This document shows, piece after piece, positions 34,681-45,217 of a stretch of 64,000 nt of DNA (its first letter is position 1; the number at the start of each line of letters is the position of its first letter). Origin of the DNA: Mauremys mutica (lineage: Eukaryota; Chordata; Testudines; Geoemydidae); the NCBI RefSeq assembly GCF_020497125.1, contig NC_059072.1, positions 270,922,045 to 270,986,044 on the forward strand, written 5' to 3'. The position numbers were made by a program, and so were the translations under genes. The notes beneath the pieces are model-generated. The model was not told the origin of the DNA and made no database searches. It saw nothing but the letters and a program-made list of their open reading frames with translations.

Positions 34681-35195
34681 TCACACCATTCTTCATGGTG
34701 CATTGACGTCACAGAGAAGTCATCCAATGCTCTAAATGCCCCAACAACTACTATGTGGGTGAAACCAGACAATCACTACACTCTCGGATATACACACATG
34801 GGAAAATGATAAAAGACAAAAATACCCTACCATCTGTGGGTGAACATTTTTCACAAAGTGATTATTCTCATCCTCAAAGGAAACCTGCACAATACTTTCA
34901 AATGACAAGTCTGGGTGTTTAAATTCATAACTTTGCTAGACAATAAAAGCCATAGTCTTATATTAATGGGCCACTTCACCTTGAATGGTCCCTTAGAATA
35001 TGTGCTAACTACTTATGCTAAACTATCTGCTCAACTGTGACAACCTGAGCACCTTTCCCAGACCTGAGGAAGAGCTCTGTGTAGCTCAAAAGCTTGTGTC
35101 TCTTACCAACAGAAGTTGGTCCAATAAAAGATATTACTTCACCCACCTTGTCTCTCATATTCTGGGACCGACAAAGCTATAACAACAATCCATAC
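34681..35195 (+). mobile_element. Penelope-like element, endonuclease fragment and tail
   Basis: The 5' part encodes a GIY-YIG-like segment. The rest is the family's tail: ccttgaatggtcccttagaa, cttatgctaaactatctgct, gacctgaggaagagctctgt, accaacagaagttggtccaa, and finally gggaccgacaaagctataac. The same tail occurs at 11.94-12.58 kb and 52.56-52.86 kb. Penelope-like elements are retroelements whose protein couples RT to a GIY-YIG endonuclease. Confidence 0.65.
34734..34910 (+). pseudogene. GIY-YIG-like endonuclease fragment (Penelope)
   Basis: Reading atgccccaacaactactatg gives NAPTTTM in one frame, and C-P-N-N-Y-Y-V-G-E-T-R-Q-S-L in the frame starting two bases later. The latter is followed by RIYTHGKM and VGEHFSQSDYS. 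The Y-Y-V-G-E-T plus R..H plus EHF pattern is the layout of GIY-YIG nuclease domains in Penelope elements (YVGETG...LR.R...H...EHF). It is short, without RT, and inactive. I am fairly sure of the motif and less sure of the exact frame limits. Confidence 0.55.
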
Positions 35196-37020
35196 ACAAA
35201 TGTAAAGATGCCTTACTATCCCACTGAAATGTAGGTAGAGACTGGTTTTTGGGGATGAGAAGGCCCATGAGTTAAAGACATATCATCATTGCAGAATGGG
35301 ACAGATCCTCCCTGTGATGGCTATAAAATAAAATGTTTTATCATTGGGATTCTTCTTTCATTCTCCCTACTTGACATTTGAATTTTCATGGGTTCATTGT
35401 GAGACTACTATTTGTTCACTTTCAGTTATTTGTTAGCATCTTTGGGAAGATTGTTAACTTCTAAAAGGCTGCACAAAACTTACTTTATTAAAAATAAGCT
35501 GGCCATTTTTCATTTACATTTTGTATTCCATGTACCTGCAAAGTATCTAGATTTGTTTTTTGGTGCTCTGGGAGACCCAGATTGCCTTGAGGTTGGGTGT
35601 GAGCAATTCAGACTTATGAAGGATAATTTATGTTCATTTTTCCTGTTTTTTTAATGAGCCATTCACCAAGCCCAATAGAGAAATATATTCAAAATCATTA
35701 TTATTCCTGACATGAATCTTTTTGAACTATTTTTTTTTATTTAAAGGGCTACATGGTTACTCATAAGCAATGAATAACCTCTACTGAGAAGCTATCTATT
35801 TTACAGTCCTTGGAATATTTGCAAAAGTGGATTTAAATCTCTCTGGGAATGATAGGAACTACATGCTATAAATTCCTGTAATGCTAGAGCTATAAATATT
35901 GTTTTATGAAGCCTGCTTCTGCTTCTGCTTTATCACATACTCTGATTCTGCTTTTCTGTTACAGTTTTCAGATATTACCTGCATCAATAGGTGAAAGACA
36001 TTGGCTCTTCCTTCCTAAGCACAGCTGCTGAAAATCACTCCAAAAAGGTGGTTATAAGCAGTCTTTAATAAATGAAGCCCATGTTAATAACTCAAATGAG
36101 GAGCAAAATCAAATGAGAAATTTTAGACTGAAACTTCTGTATTAGAAAATAGAAATATCAGAAGAATGTCATCTGGAAAACAAATATGGAATATAGTGTA
36201 GGTTTTGCTAAAAGAAATGACTTCTGAGACTCTGCACAACTTCAGTTTTGGCAAGTCTAGTCTACTATTACACAACATAAATTAAGGGCCCAATCAAGAC
36301 AATATGCTGCATGGGGAAACAGGTGGAGGAAAGGACACCCTGCAAATGCAATAGTCATCAATGTTATCAACCATAGGGATTGCTCTCTCCCTGTCTGCTA
36401 GCACTCCATGGGGAGTTAGCCACCCCAAATCAGATGGAAGAAGGCAAGGACATGCTGTTGTCTCCATTATATCCCTCCCAGGGTGGGAAAATGCATTCCA
36501 GCTGCCTAGCTCAGAGGTTATCTGCAAGCACTGGTGAGTCATTTCTGTCCTGGTCCCCACCATCTGCCCCCCATTCCCAGATCCTCACAGTCCAACCTTT
36601 GTCTTTCCTAGCATGTGGGCAGTACCTTTATAGCCTTTTTCAAACTTTGGTGATTTGTTTGTTTGTTTATTTAATATTCTTCAAAATCAGGCTCTTCAAA
36701 TATTCCCTCACTTCCCTGCCAGCATCTCCTCCTGCCTTCTGATGCTGGGTTTTCAGCTCCATCCAACTCTCTCTGTGGCTGCTGCCATCATCTAGCTCCT
36801 GTGATCACTAAACTGCCCCCTGAGCATTTCACAACTATTCCTCCTCACCCCTGCCACAGCCTCACTCATCTGCTCACTGCAACTACCCCCTTTACGGGCC
36901 TGTCTGCTGAGGTAACTAGGTCACTTCATGGCTCATGGGACTGATATCTTATTGGCTCATTGTTATTGGTCTTATTGGTTCCCATTTATTGATCTATTGC
37001 TGACTTTTTAAAAAATCATG
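35196..37020. other. Unassigned sequence, no gene seen
   Basis: No coding signal or named repeat. A small CTGCTT repeat (gcctgcttctgcttctgctt) lies at about 35910-35930. The 36.7-37.0 kb end becomes pyrimidine-rich and may already belong to the L2 copy that follows. Confidence 0.35.
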
Positions 37021-37339
37021 TCCATAAACCTATGGCTCTCATCACAGCCCTCTTCTGCATTGTAGCATCTGCCGTCCGCCTCCTTCTTCCATCCCCATCC
37101 TCCGCCTAGTGCTTTCATTTCCCCTTCCTTGTTACCCTCACCATTATACAGTTCCCACCAGTTCTAGCTTGTTCTCTTACCTTCTCCACCCTGACCTTCC
37201 TCTCCTCCTGCCAGCACAAATTCAGTTCCCACAGCAGCATCCTCACCTCTACCGACATTTGCCCCAAACCTGGCCATCCTTCCAACTCTCCCACACCTAT
37301 CCCCACCCCCCTTCGTGACACTATTCCTAACCTCATGCC

Positions 37340-38245
37340 CATCCCCCTACCGCCTCACTTCTCATTGTCTTTGAATGTCCATTCCATCTCTAAAAAGACC
37401 TCAGCTATCCATGGCCATCCATATCTTGATCTCTCCATCACCTGGCTCTCAGAGAGGCCTGGATTCCTTCATTTGACACTATCTCTGCAGCTACCCTCTC
37501 TTAGAGAGCTCTCTCTTTCTCTCACACTCTCTGCACTGAGTCAGATTGTGATGTAGGTGTTGGACTTATCTTCTCATGTACTTGCTACTTTCAGACCCTG
37601 CCCACTTTTTTTCCTTTATTGAACATCAGTGCATCTGACTGTTCTCTCCTCTCTGTCATCATCTACCATCCACCCAACTCCTTCCCATCAGCCTTCCTCT
37701 CTGATTTTAAATCCCTTTTCCTCTCCTCACTATCAGTGACTTTGATGTCCATGTTGATGGCCCATCTTACCCCTTAAATTGCACATTTCCTTATCCTTAC
37801 ATCTTCATTCAACCTGCAGCTGTGATTCAATTCTCCCACTCACCAAAAGGGTCGTTCCCTTGGCTTGCTCTTCACCAAGCACTTCTCTCTCTCTGATCCC
37901 TCTGTTGCTGAGTTCCCCGTCTCCAGCAATCGCCTGGCCTCTTTCAGCATTGTCCATCTTCCCCCTCCCTCTTGCCCTATCACCTCCTCGTTGCATGGTT
38001 TCCAGTTAATACTGATGACTTCTTGTCTGCTCTCATCCCATTCCTCCCTGCCCTTTCTTCCAGCATGGTGTTCTCTCCATACTTCACTGTCCTCCACCCT
38101 CGACTGTTTTGCCCCTCCACCCAGCACAGGGTCCATTCTGGCAGCCTCAGCCCTGGCTCACTCCCAACATACACTTCCTCCTCTACTGCTTTAACACTGA
38201 GGAACATCTCTGGCAGAATTCCCCGTCATGCTCTCTGGAGTGGCT
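37340..38245 (+). pseudogene. L2-like endonuclease region relic
   Basis: At 37335-37460 the frame reads LSLNVHSISKKTSAIHGHPYLDLSITWLSE in short pieces, which parallels the start of LINE endonucleases (LNVRSISNKT..IHDLI.....L..ITETWL). At 37865-38000 LSDPSVAEFPVSSNRLASFSIVHLP parallels the SDH-containing final endonuclease block. The catalytic residues are largely substituted and several stops occur. It is inactive. Confidence 0.5.
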
Positions 38246-39296
38246 TATGACCGTGAGTGACTAGCTCAGGGCAGACTGTCAAAAAGAGGGCAGACACCCC
38301 AAACTGGTGATATGTTCTATAATTAGATTTCACCAACCTGGTAAGAAATATGAACTCCTGGATCACTGTACTAGTCTTACCATAGAGTCACAGACAGTCC
38401 CCTTGGGCTCTCCAGTCTACCTTGCCACTCCGGCAAGCTGGTCTTAGTGACAAATGGTTACTTATACTAAAATCCACAAAATATTCAGGTTGCTTCTGTT
38501 CCTGAGCCCAGTCACTTACCCAGATCAATTGGCATCCTATATCTTACACCAAAGACAACACCTGTAGCCAGTCCTGTAATAAGCTATTTAAAGGTTTATT
38601 AACTAGGAAAAAGAAATAAGGGTTATTTACAGGTTAAAGCAAGCAAACATATACACAAAATTAATTACCATTTTTGGTTCCTAAAGGTGATAACAATGTA
38701 GTAATCTGTCTGTTCAAAATGTCTTTCAGGCTGGATCCAGGTTGACCCTGGGAATCTCTGTTTTATTTTAGTGTCTCTAGCCCTGTGAGTGTCCAAAAAG
38801 CAGAGATGAAAAATTTTCTTGTGACCCCGTTTTCTCCTTTACATTTGGCCATCCAGTCCATGAGACAAGTTTCCTCGAAAGTAGCATTTCCAAGGTATGA
38901 TAGGGCCATTTTCCAATCCTTTGTATTGTAATGTTCCTTAATGGCTCGTTTAATATTGATAGGCCTCCTAAATAGGTGAGGTGGGGGAAAGGGAACGATT
39001 TCCGCACCTGAGTTCACAAGTTCAGAGCAAACATTTCCAAAGTTATAAAGCAAAACGTACATTTTCCCTTATAGCATGGAATATGGACATGACAAGTGAG
39101 ATTCTTGCATGAAGCTACTTACAACCATTTCATAGAGTCCAACTACTAAATATATTCTTATAAGACTAATACCTATTTTGAATAAAACTAACAGACAGGT
39201 GAGCTGGTTTGGTTGGTCAATTCTTAGCTAACACCTATGGCCTTGGACAGAGATGGTACTCAGTTTAGTAGAGTCACACTCCCACCATCAGGCTGA
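38242..39296 (-). mobile_element. Solo LTR of an endogenous retrovirus-like element
   Basis: The LTR is 38248-39290 (1043 bp). On the - strand it starts TGATGGTGGGAGTGTGACTC and ends CACTCACGGTCA, with the canonical TG...CA. The flanks are GGCTTA (38242-38247) and GGCTGA (39291-39296), a 6-bp duplication with one mismatch. On the - strand an AATAAA signal lies at 38600-38595, about 350 bp before the LTR end, fixing the orientation. It inserted into the L2-like copy. No internal viral genes remain, as expected after LTR-LTR recombination. Confidence 0.72.
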
Positions 39297-39939
39297 CTTC
39301 CTCTATTATAAACTCATTCTCTCCTCATTCAGTTCTGCCATCTTTCTAGCTAACAACTCTACTTCTCCATCATAATTGATGCCTGCAATTCCAGTTTCCC
39401 TCAATTCCTGCCTCCTCTTCTCTGCCTGCATGGGATCTCCATTTCTTCAAAGAGAAAATGGACAAACTATGACCTGACCTTCTCCCTCCTCTCTGCTCAC
39501 CTTCCCTTTTCTTACAATTCGTTCCCTTTCTCCCAACTCTCCCCTTTTTCCTATAAGTTACTTGTCTTCACTTTCAAAGACTTTATGGCCTATCTCTACA
39601 CTACCTATAATCTTTCTTACATTATTGAACTGTTGAATCCTGTCTCTTATTAGCAAGTCATGTCGGTCTTCATTCCCAACTTGTTAAATCTTCAAACACA
39701 CATCTTTGCCCTTTGTCCTATGCTGCCATTCAGGCCCAGGAGGAGCTCCCTATAGACATCTTCAAAGCTACCTCATTATCCTCCTTCAAATCACTCCTTA
39801 AAACTCTCCTCTATCATGATGCCTACAAAATCACTTGATAACTGTTGGGCAGCTTGCGTGCTGAGACCACAGACCATCATGTTAATGATACCATTTCAAT
39901 GCTCCCTTGTGCTTCTTTGTCCATGTGTCTGTCTTATAC

Positions 39940-40199
39940 TTAGGGCTAGTCTACACTGGCAATGCTAAAGCGCTGCCGCGGCAGCTCTTTAACGTGGCTT
40001 GTGTGGTTGCCACACAAAAAAACCCGCCTCCACAAGGAGTGTAGCTCCCAGTGCTGGGAGCATGGCTATCAGCGCTGGTGCACTGCCTACACTGGCGCTT
40101 TATAGCGCCAAAACTTGCTGTGCTCATGGGGGTGTTTTTTTCACACCCCTGAGCGAGAAAGTTGCAGCGCTGTAAATTGCCAGTGTAGAAAAGGCCTTA
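39940..40199. mobile_element. Harbinger-like (Chompy-type) MITE with TTA TSD
   Basis: The element is 39943-40196 (254 bp), flanked by TTA on both sides (39940-39942 and 40197-40199), the canonical PIF/Harbinger target duplication. The ends are GGGCTAGTCTACACTGGCAA and the complement of GGCCTTTTCTACACTGGCAA. GC-rich inverted tracts are built on agcgctg and gcgctttatagcgcc. It lies in the L2-like 3' region. There is no transposase. Confidence 0.85.
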
Positions 40200-40561
40200 G
40201 ATTGTCTCTTGTCTTGTCTTTTGATTGTAAGCTCCTTGGGGCCAGGGCCATCTTTTTGTTTTGCATTTGAACAGTGCCTAGTACAATGGAATTCTGGTTT
40301 ATAAGTGGAGCTTGTAGGTGTTATTGCAATAGTACTTGATATAATATACTGTGCCCTTGAGGAGCTGTCAAAGCAGAAACATTCTTCCTGCATAAATGGG
40401 AGCTGTGAGAGACATTAAGTCTTCTTGAGGCACAATAAACCTTAAGTAGCCACTTAAGCGGAGCGGCATTGTACTACACCCAGTATGGTACCCTACTTAT
40501 ATACTGAAGAGCTGAATAATTCTTTGCATACATTCTTTGGCCTTATTTTTGTAGAGGCTTA

Positions 40562-40826
40562 GGGTTATGTCTACATGTATATTTATTGCATGGCAAGCTG
40601 AGGTGTAAAGACACAGCGCTCCAGCAAGACGCACAATAAGTGTCCATGCGGACCCTGCTGATGCATATTGAAAGTTCCCCAGTGCTTTGACCTACTGCAA
40701 AGTGTACTAAGGAACTTTTAGTGTGCATCAACAGGGTCCACATGGACAACCACTTCACAGTACACTGGAGAGCTGTAGATGTATATCCCAGCTTGCTGCA
40801 CAGTAAGTATCAATGTCGATATGTCC
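40562..40826. mobile_element. Harbinger-like MITE, diverged
   Basis: The left end GGGTTATGTCTACATGTATA, preceded by TTA (40559-40561), pairs with a right end whose complement reads GGACATATCGACATTGATAC. Both are followed inward by a GCAAGCTG motif. The right flank is TAG, so the duplication is eroded. It abuts the hAT element at 40832. Confidence 0.6.
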
Positions 40827-40831
40827 TAGGA

Positions 40832-41160
40832 CAGGGGTTGGCAACCTCTGGCATGCGGCTCGCCAGGGTAAGCACCCTAGCGGGCCGGGCCAGTTTGTTT
40901 ACCTGCCGCATCGGCAGGTTCGGCCAATCGTGGCTCCCACTGGTCGCGGTTTCCCGTCCCAGGCCAATGCGGGAGGCGGGAAGCCGCGGACAGCTCATCC
41001 CTCGGCCCGCGGCGCTTCTCGCCGCCCCATTGGCCTGGGACGATGAAGCCAGTGGGAGCCGTGATCGGCCGAACCTGCCAACGCGGCAGGTAAACAAACT
41101 GGCCCAGCCCACCAGGATGCTTACCCTGGCGAGCCGCATGCCAGAGGTTGCCGACCTCTG
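40832..41160. mobile_element. hAT foldback MITE (same family as 7404)
   Basis: 329 bp with ends CAGGGGTTGGCAACCTCTGG and the complement of CAGAGGTCGGCAACCTCTGG. Both arms contain ctcgccagggtaagcaccct and gtttgtttacctgccgc, forming very long inverted repeats. The 8-bp flanks (tcctagga and atttagaa) match at four positions, so the target duplication has decayed. The internal organisation matches 7404-7738. The open frames on both strands are by-products of GC-rich foldback DNA. Confidence 0.85.
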
Positions 41161-41678
41161 ATTTAGAACAATGCAGAAGAAGAGCAAACATCCTGTGGCC
41201 TCTAGATTTTGTTTCTCTTTCTTGAAAAAAAAGCAGTCTGGGTTTTCTGATTATGCTACCAGTTACTTTTTTAAGGAGTGGGAGGGTGGATGTGTTTTTA
41301 AAAAAACAACTATAATTCTATAAAGCTGAACTTTTGTCCCAGAACTAAATCTGAATTTGAATTATTTTCAGGGGTTTACTTTATAATTGTAACACATAAG
41401 CTCTGATTCAGTACCCACTGTGGTCAATGGAAAGCTTCCCACAGTGGGCTGTGGATCAAGCCCTTGTTTGATAGTAAATGCTACAGCAAAACTTGCAACA
41501 CAGTTTCAGTTATAACCCCGTGCCTACACTCATTTATAACTTGCTCCTCACCAAATTCTATTTTCCTCTGTAATTTTCCTTGTTTGGACCTAGCCAAAAT
41601 GTAGATTTCTTTTTGAATAATCTGAATTTTTAAAATGTCTTTTGACACTAAAGACGCTTTACTACCTGCATATTAGGC
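41161..41678. other. Unassigned sequence, no gene seen
   Basis: No gene. Around 41399-41465 a short palindromic motif (ctctgattcagtacccactg ... cagtgggctgtggatcaag) looks like a fragment of a widespread amniote repeat. Confidence 0.35.
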
Positions 41679-42572
41679 AGCCTCACTTCAGTCCCCAGCA
41701 AAATCATGGAGCACACCTTCAAGGAATCCATTTTGAAGCACTTGGAGGAGAGGAGGGTGATCAGGAACAGTCAACATGTCTGACCAACCTGATTGCTTTC
41801 TATGATTAGATAACTGGCTCTGTGGATATGGGGAAAGCAGTGGATGTGATATATCTTGACTTTAGCAAGGCTTTTGATATGGTCTCCCACAGTATTCTTG
41901 CCAGCAAGTTAAAGAAGTATGGATTAAATGAATGGACTATAAGGTGGATAGAAAGCTGGCTAGATTGTCGGGCTCAATGGGTATTGATCAACGGCTCGAT
42001 GTCTAGTTGGCGGCCGGTATGCCCCAGGGGTTGGTCCTGGGTCTGGTTTTGTTCAACATCTTTATTAATGATCTGGATGATGGGATTAATTACACCCTCA
42101 GCAAGTTTGCAGATGACACTAAAATGGGGGGAAAGGTAGATATGCTGGAGGATAGGGATAGGGTCCAGAGTGACCTAGACAAATTGGAGGATTGGGCCAA
42201 AATAAATCTGATGAGGTTCAACAAGGACAAGTGCAGAATCCCGCACTTAGGAAGGAAGAATCCCATGCACTGCTACAGGCTAGGGACTGACTGGCTAAGC
42301 AGCAGTTCTACAGAAAAGGATCTGTGGATTAAAGTGGACGAGAAGCTGGATATAAATCAGCAGTGTGCCCTTGATGACAAGAAGGACAACGACATATTGG
42401 TCTGCATTAGTAGGAGCATTGCCAGCAGATTGAGAGAAGTGATTATTCCCTTCTATTTGGCACTCGTGAGGCCACACCTGGAGTATTGCATCCAGTTTTG
42501 GACCCCTCACTACAGGAGGGATATGGACAAATTGGAAAGAGTCCAGCGGAGGACAACGGAAATGCTCATGGG

Positions 42573-43029
42573 GCTGGGGCCAGGGCCAGCTCCAGACCCC
42601 AGCGCGCCAAGCGCACGCTTGGGGCGGCATTTTACCAACAGGGCGGCAGACGGGTCCAGTGGACCTTCCGCAGTCATGCCTGCAGGAGGTCCACCAGAGC
42701 CGTGGTACCAGCGTACCTCCCGCAGGCATGACTGCAGAGGGTCCGCTGGTCCCGCGGCTCCACTGGACCTCCCGCAGGCATGACTGCGGACGGTTCGCTG
42801 GTCCCGCGGCTCGGGTGGACCTTCCGCAGGCATGCCTGCGGATGCTCCACCGGAGCCGCGGGACCAGCAAACCCTCCGCAGCTGCGGGAAGTCCACTGGA
42901 GCCACGGGACCAGCGGACCCTCCACAGACATGCCTGCGGGAGGTCCGCTGGTACCGTGGGTCCAGTGCACCTCCCGCAGGCATGCCTGCTTGGGGCGGCC
43001 AAATTCCTGGAGCCGCCCCTGGCTGGGGC
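42573..43029. mobile_element. hAT element with internal 52-bp minisatellite, perfect 8-bp TSD
   Basis: The element is 42581-43021 (441 bp). The ends are CAGGGCCAGCTCCAG and the complement of CAGGGGCGGCTCCAG, the latter being a familiar hAT-type terminus. GCTGGGGC occurs at 42573-42580 and again at 43022-43029, a perfect 8-bp target duplication. The termini enclose a GC-rich tandem array. No transposase is encoded. Insertion is clean within CR1, which it post-dates. Confidence 0.9.
42655..42990. repeat. 52-bp palindromic minisatellite
   Basis: Units of about 52 bp begin with ccgcaggcatgcctgcgg-type palindromes followed by a gccgcggga / tcccgcggc core. Consecutive unit starts near 42717, 42769, 42821, 42873 (short unit of 46) and 42919 fit this period. 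Within a unit the core appears as either strand (tggtcccgcggctccac or ccaccggagccgcggga), so each unit is nearly self-complementary. There are about six to seven units. It codes for nothing convincing despite long open frames on both strands. Confidence 0.8.
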
Positions 43030-43429
43030 ACATGACTTACGAGGAGAGGCTGAGGGAACTGGGGTTATTTAGTCTGCTATGATAGCAGCCTTCAACTAGC
43101 TGAAGTGGGGTTCCAAAGAGGATGGAGCTAGGCTGTTCTCAGTGTTGGCAGATGACAGAACAAGAAGCAATGGTCTCAAGTTGCAGTGGGGGAGATCTAG
43201 GTTGGATATTAGGAAACACTATTTCACTAGGAGGGTGATAAAGCACTGGAATGGGTTACCTAGGGAGGTGGTGGAATCTTCATCCTTAGAGGTTTTTAAG
43301 GTCAGGCTTGACAAAGCCCTGGCTGGGATGATTTAGTTGGTATTGGTCCTGCTTTGAGCAGGGGACTGGACTAGATGACCTCCTGAGGTCTCTTCCAACC
43401 CTAATATTCTATAATTCTATGACCTGCTT

Positions 43430-43835
43430 TTCCCTTGATGAGTACAAGGAAACAATGAGACAATATTGGTCAGCCTGACAGGCAGTGCTCTCAGCACTCC
43501 AGCTGCCTGAGAAAGACAATTGCTTGCTGTACTAAATAAAGAATAAACTTAATCAACAAGGACCTGAGATTTTGCTATTCCTATTCAAATTCAGTAGTAA
43601 GCCAAGTGAAGTCAGTGGGACTACTCACATGACAGCAGAATTTGGGCTCATAGAGCTTTCCTTTTTATAATACAGTTATGAAGTATATAGTATCGTAATT
43701 GGACATGGTAATTTACAAATAGTATGAGACAGTAAAGAACAAAATACCTGCCCCAAAGATCTTCCAGTCTGAAGAAAGAGCATTCAATTGGTAAACAGAG
43801 GATAGATGAGTTTATGAATGTTCACTTTATATTGT
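43430..43835 (-). mobile_element. L2-like LINE tail remnants
   Basis: The tract gtacaaggaaacaatgagac, aatattggtcagcctgacag (43443-43486) resembles the end region of the L2-like tail, as does the stretch near 43738 (aacaaaatacctgccccaaa). Both read as its complement. The CR1 copy appears to have inserted beside or into it. Match and boundaries are approximate. Confidence 0.4.
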
Positions 43836-44476
43836 TGTCTGTCCTTTAAAATGCCCTTTGTTGCCTGGTGACTTTCCCGAACAATAAGGGATTTGTTCAC
43901 TGTGGTGAAGATTATGATCTTTTCAAATACACTGGAATGCTTGGTATATCAGGGGATTCATAACAACACAGATCCATTTAATTAATACTGTATTACACTG
44001 GAAATACTATCAAAGTACTTATGACATTCACATTAATACCATATGAGTCATCAAAAGTAATGTTATCACAAGAAATACTAAAGGAATTAATAATGGTTAG
44101 ACAATTATTGTACAGAGTTGTTGAATCCACTTTAACAAAAGTCATTTTAATCGAACTGAATAATACAGAAAAGTAGCTAAAACTAGGGGTTGTCAACCTC
44201 TTCTGAGTAGGGGAGGTTGAATAACATTTTAAATTATGGTCTATGAGCCAGAGTATAAATTTAGTGTATATATTATACTACCTTCCATCCATGGCAGAAC
44301 ACCCAAGACTTGTCAAGGGAGGTTAGCACAAATATCCAGAAATCCAGGATGGAAATTGGCCTTTATGTGGGGTCATCATTTTAAATGTGGGTGCATAAAA
44401 TTAGCCCATTATTAGATAAATAACTACCCTGATTTTCAGGCTGGGAACCTACCAGATCCCACTTTTGAAAATGCAT
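43836..44476. other. Unassigned sequence, no gene seen
   Basis: AT-rich, with no supported feature. Confidence 0.35.
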
Positions 44477-44817
44477 GGGTATGTCTACACTGCAGCTGGG
44501 AGTGTGCTTCCCAGCTTGAGTAGAAAGAGCTCAGCTTCATCTAGCATGCTAGCTCGGCTTCATCTAGCTCGGCTTCATCTAGCATGCTAAAATAGCCATG
44601 TAGTCAGGAATAGCACAGGCGGTGGCTCAGTCAGGCCATGCACCCGAATACATACCAAGGGGTTCCAGGCAGTTTTATTCAGACAGCTAGCCCAAGATGC
44701 TGCCTGTGTTACCCTGTGCTACACTGCTATTGTTAGCGCACTAGCTAGAGCAGAACTAGTGCATGTCTGTCTACTCAGGCAGGGAACCATGCTCTTGTCT
44801 GCAGTGTAGATGTACTC
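44477..44817. mobile_element. Harbinger-like MITE with an internal duplication
   Basis: The ends are GGGTATGTCTACACTGCAG and the complement of GAGTACATCTACACTGCAG (341 bp). The right flank is TAA and the left is CAT, so no clean TWA duplication remains. Inside, agctcggcttcatct is repeated at about 44527-44585 (three copies, two of them followed by agcatgct), a local tandem expansion that lengthens this copy relative to its roughly 255-270-bp relatives. Confidence 0.65.
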
Positions 44818-44947
44818 TAAATGAGAGGGAAAGCAACTGGAGCTGCATGAAATGAAGTAGCAGCAAAGTAATGCTGGCTTCTGCCCAATACATAGGGAGC
44901 TCTGGAGGAGGCAGGAGCTTTGATGGAGATACTGCCTCAACAGGCAT

Positions 44948-45124
44948 TGTAATGGAACTTTTAACGCTATCATACTGTTCAGCCACTAGGTGGCAATGTG
45001 TGTAAAATAACTCATTTAAAGCTAACCTTACCTATACCTGGCAGAACATTAAAAGATCTTATGATGAACACATCTGGTGTGTATAAGCAAGCTCTGTAGC
45101 CAGTCCATATCTGGTACAAGGACA
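44948..45124 (+). repeat. 5' LTR of the gypsy-like element
   Basis: Begins TGTAATGGAA and shares gttcagccactaggtg, catttaaagctaacctta and tatctggtaca with the 3' copy. It ends near ggaca. Confidence 0.85.
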
Positions 45125-45217
45125 TAGCGCACTGTGCCAGAAGTAAACTAAGAACAGAAACAGAAAGAAAACAGCAACAGAGGTTGCAGACAGAAAGAAC
45201 AGCAGTATCTCATCAAC

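Larger units (their letters stand above)
37021..40345 (+). mobile_element. L2-like LINE, interrupted by a solo LTR and a MITE
   Basis: This pyrimidine-rich block can be read as one L2-type copy. Segment 37021-38247 holds the endonuclease region. After the LTR insertion (38248-39290) come 39291-39942 and, after a Harbinger-like MITE (39943-40196), the 3' tail attgtaagctccttggggcc and cagtgcctagtacaatgg to about 40345. The tail matches the L2 ends at 26.2 and 50.2 kb. The central RT is largely deleted. The 5' boundary is approximate. Confidence 0.65.
41822..43336 (+). pseudogene. CR1-group ORF2 relic (RT to C-terminus)
   Basis: The frame reads KAVDVIYLDFSKAFDMVSH (A-box with D intact) at 41822-41890, then breaks near 42010. 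It resumes in another frame with GLVLGLVLFNIFINDLDDG and KFADDTK (catalytic FADD intact, about 42100-42125), and continues to the YRRDMDKLERVQRR segment at 42510-42555. The hAT insertion follows, and then MTYEERLRELGLFSL at about 43030 and [19 protein letters not shown] at 43220-43280. The frameshift, the stop after the tract at 43080 and the insertion make it inactive. Confidence 0.85.
41679..43421 (+). mobile_element. CR1-group LINE (bird-like 3' end) carrying a hAT insertion
   Basis: It starts cctcacttcagtccccagca within the RT region and continues to the avian-type CR1 tail (gggactggactagatgacct, then attctataattctatgac). At 42581-43021 it is interrupted by a hAT element. Removing the element plus one copy of the 8-bp duplication restores the normal CR1 text. 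It differs in sequence from the ATGTTCTT-tailed CR1 copies in this window. Confidence 0.9.

Noticed and set aside
37109..38250. Ser/Pro/Leu-rich open frames as a host mucin-like gene
   Set aside because: The pyrimidine-rich DNA follows the order of an L2 endonuclease region and is followed by L2 3' sequence. Frames overlap on both strands.
40721..41191. Open frames up to 146 codons on both strands
   Set aside because: Same cause: the hAT foldback element at 40832-41160.
42655..42990. CRISPR-like array
   Set aside because: The units are contiguous 52-bp repeats without unique spacers, inside a vertebrate hAT element.
42295..43072. Open frames of 235, 173 and 137 codons with repeated peptides
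   Set aside because: They run through the 52-bp minisatellite. The repeated peptides reflect tandem DNA in several frames at once.
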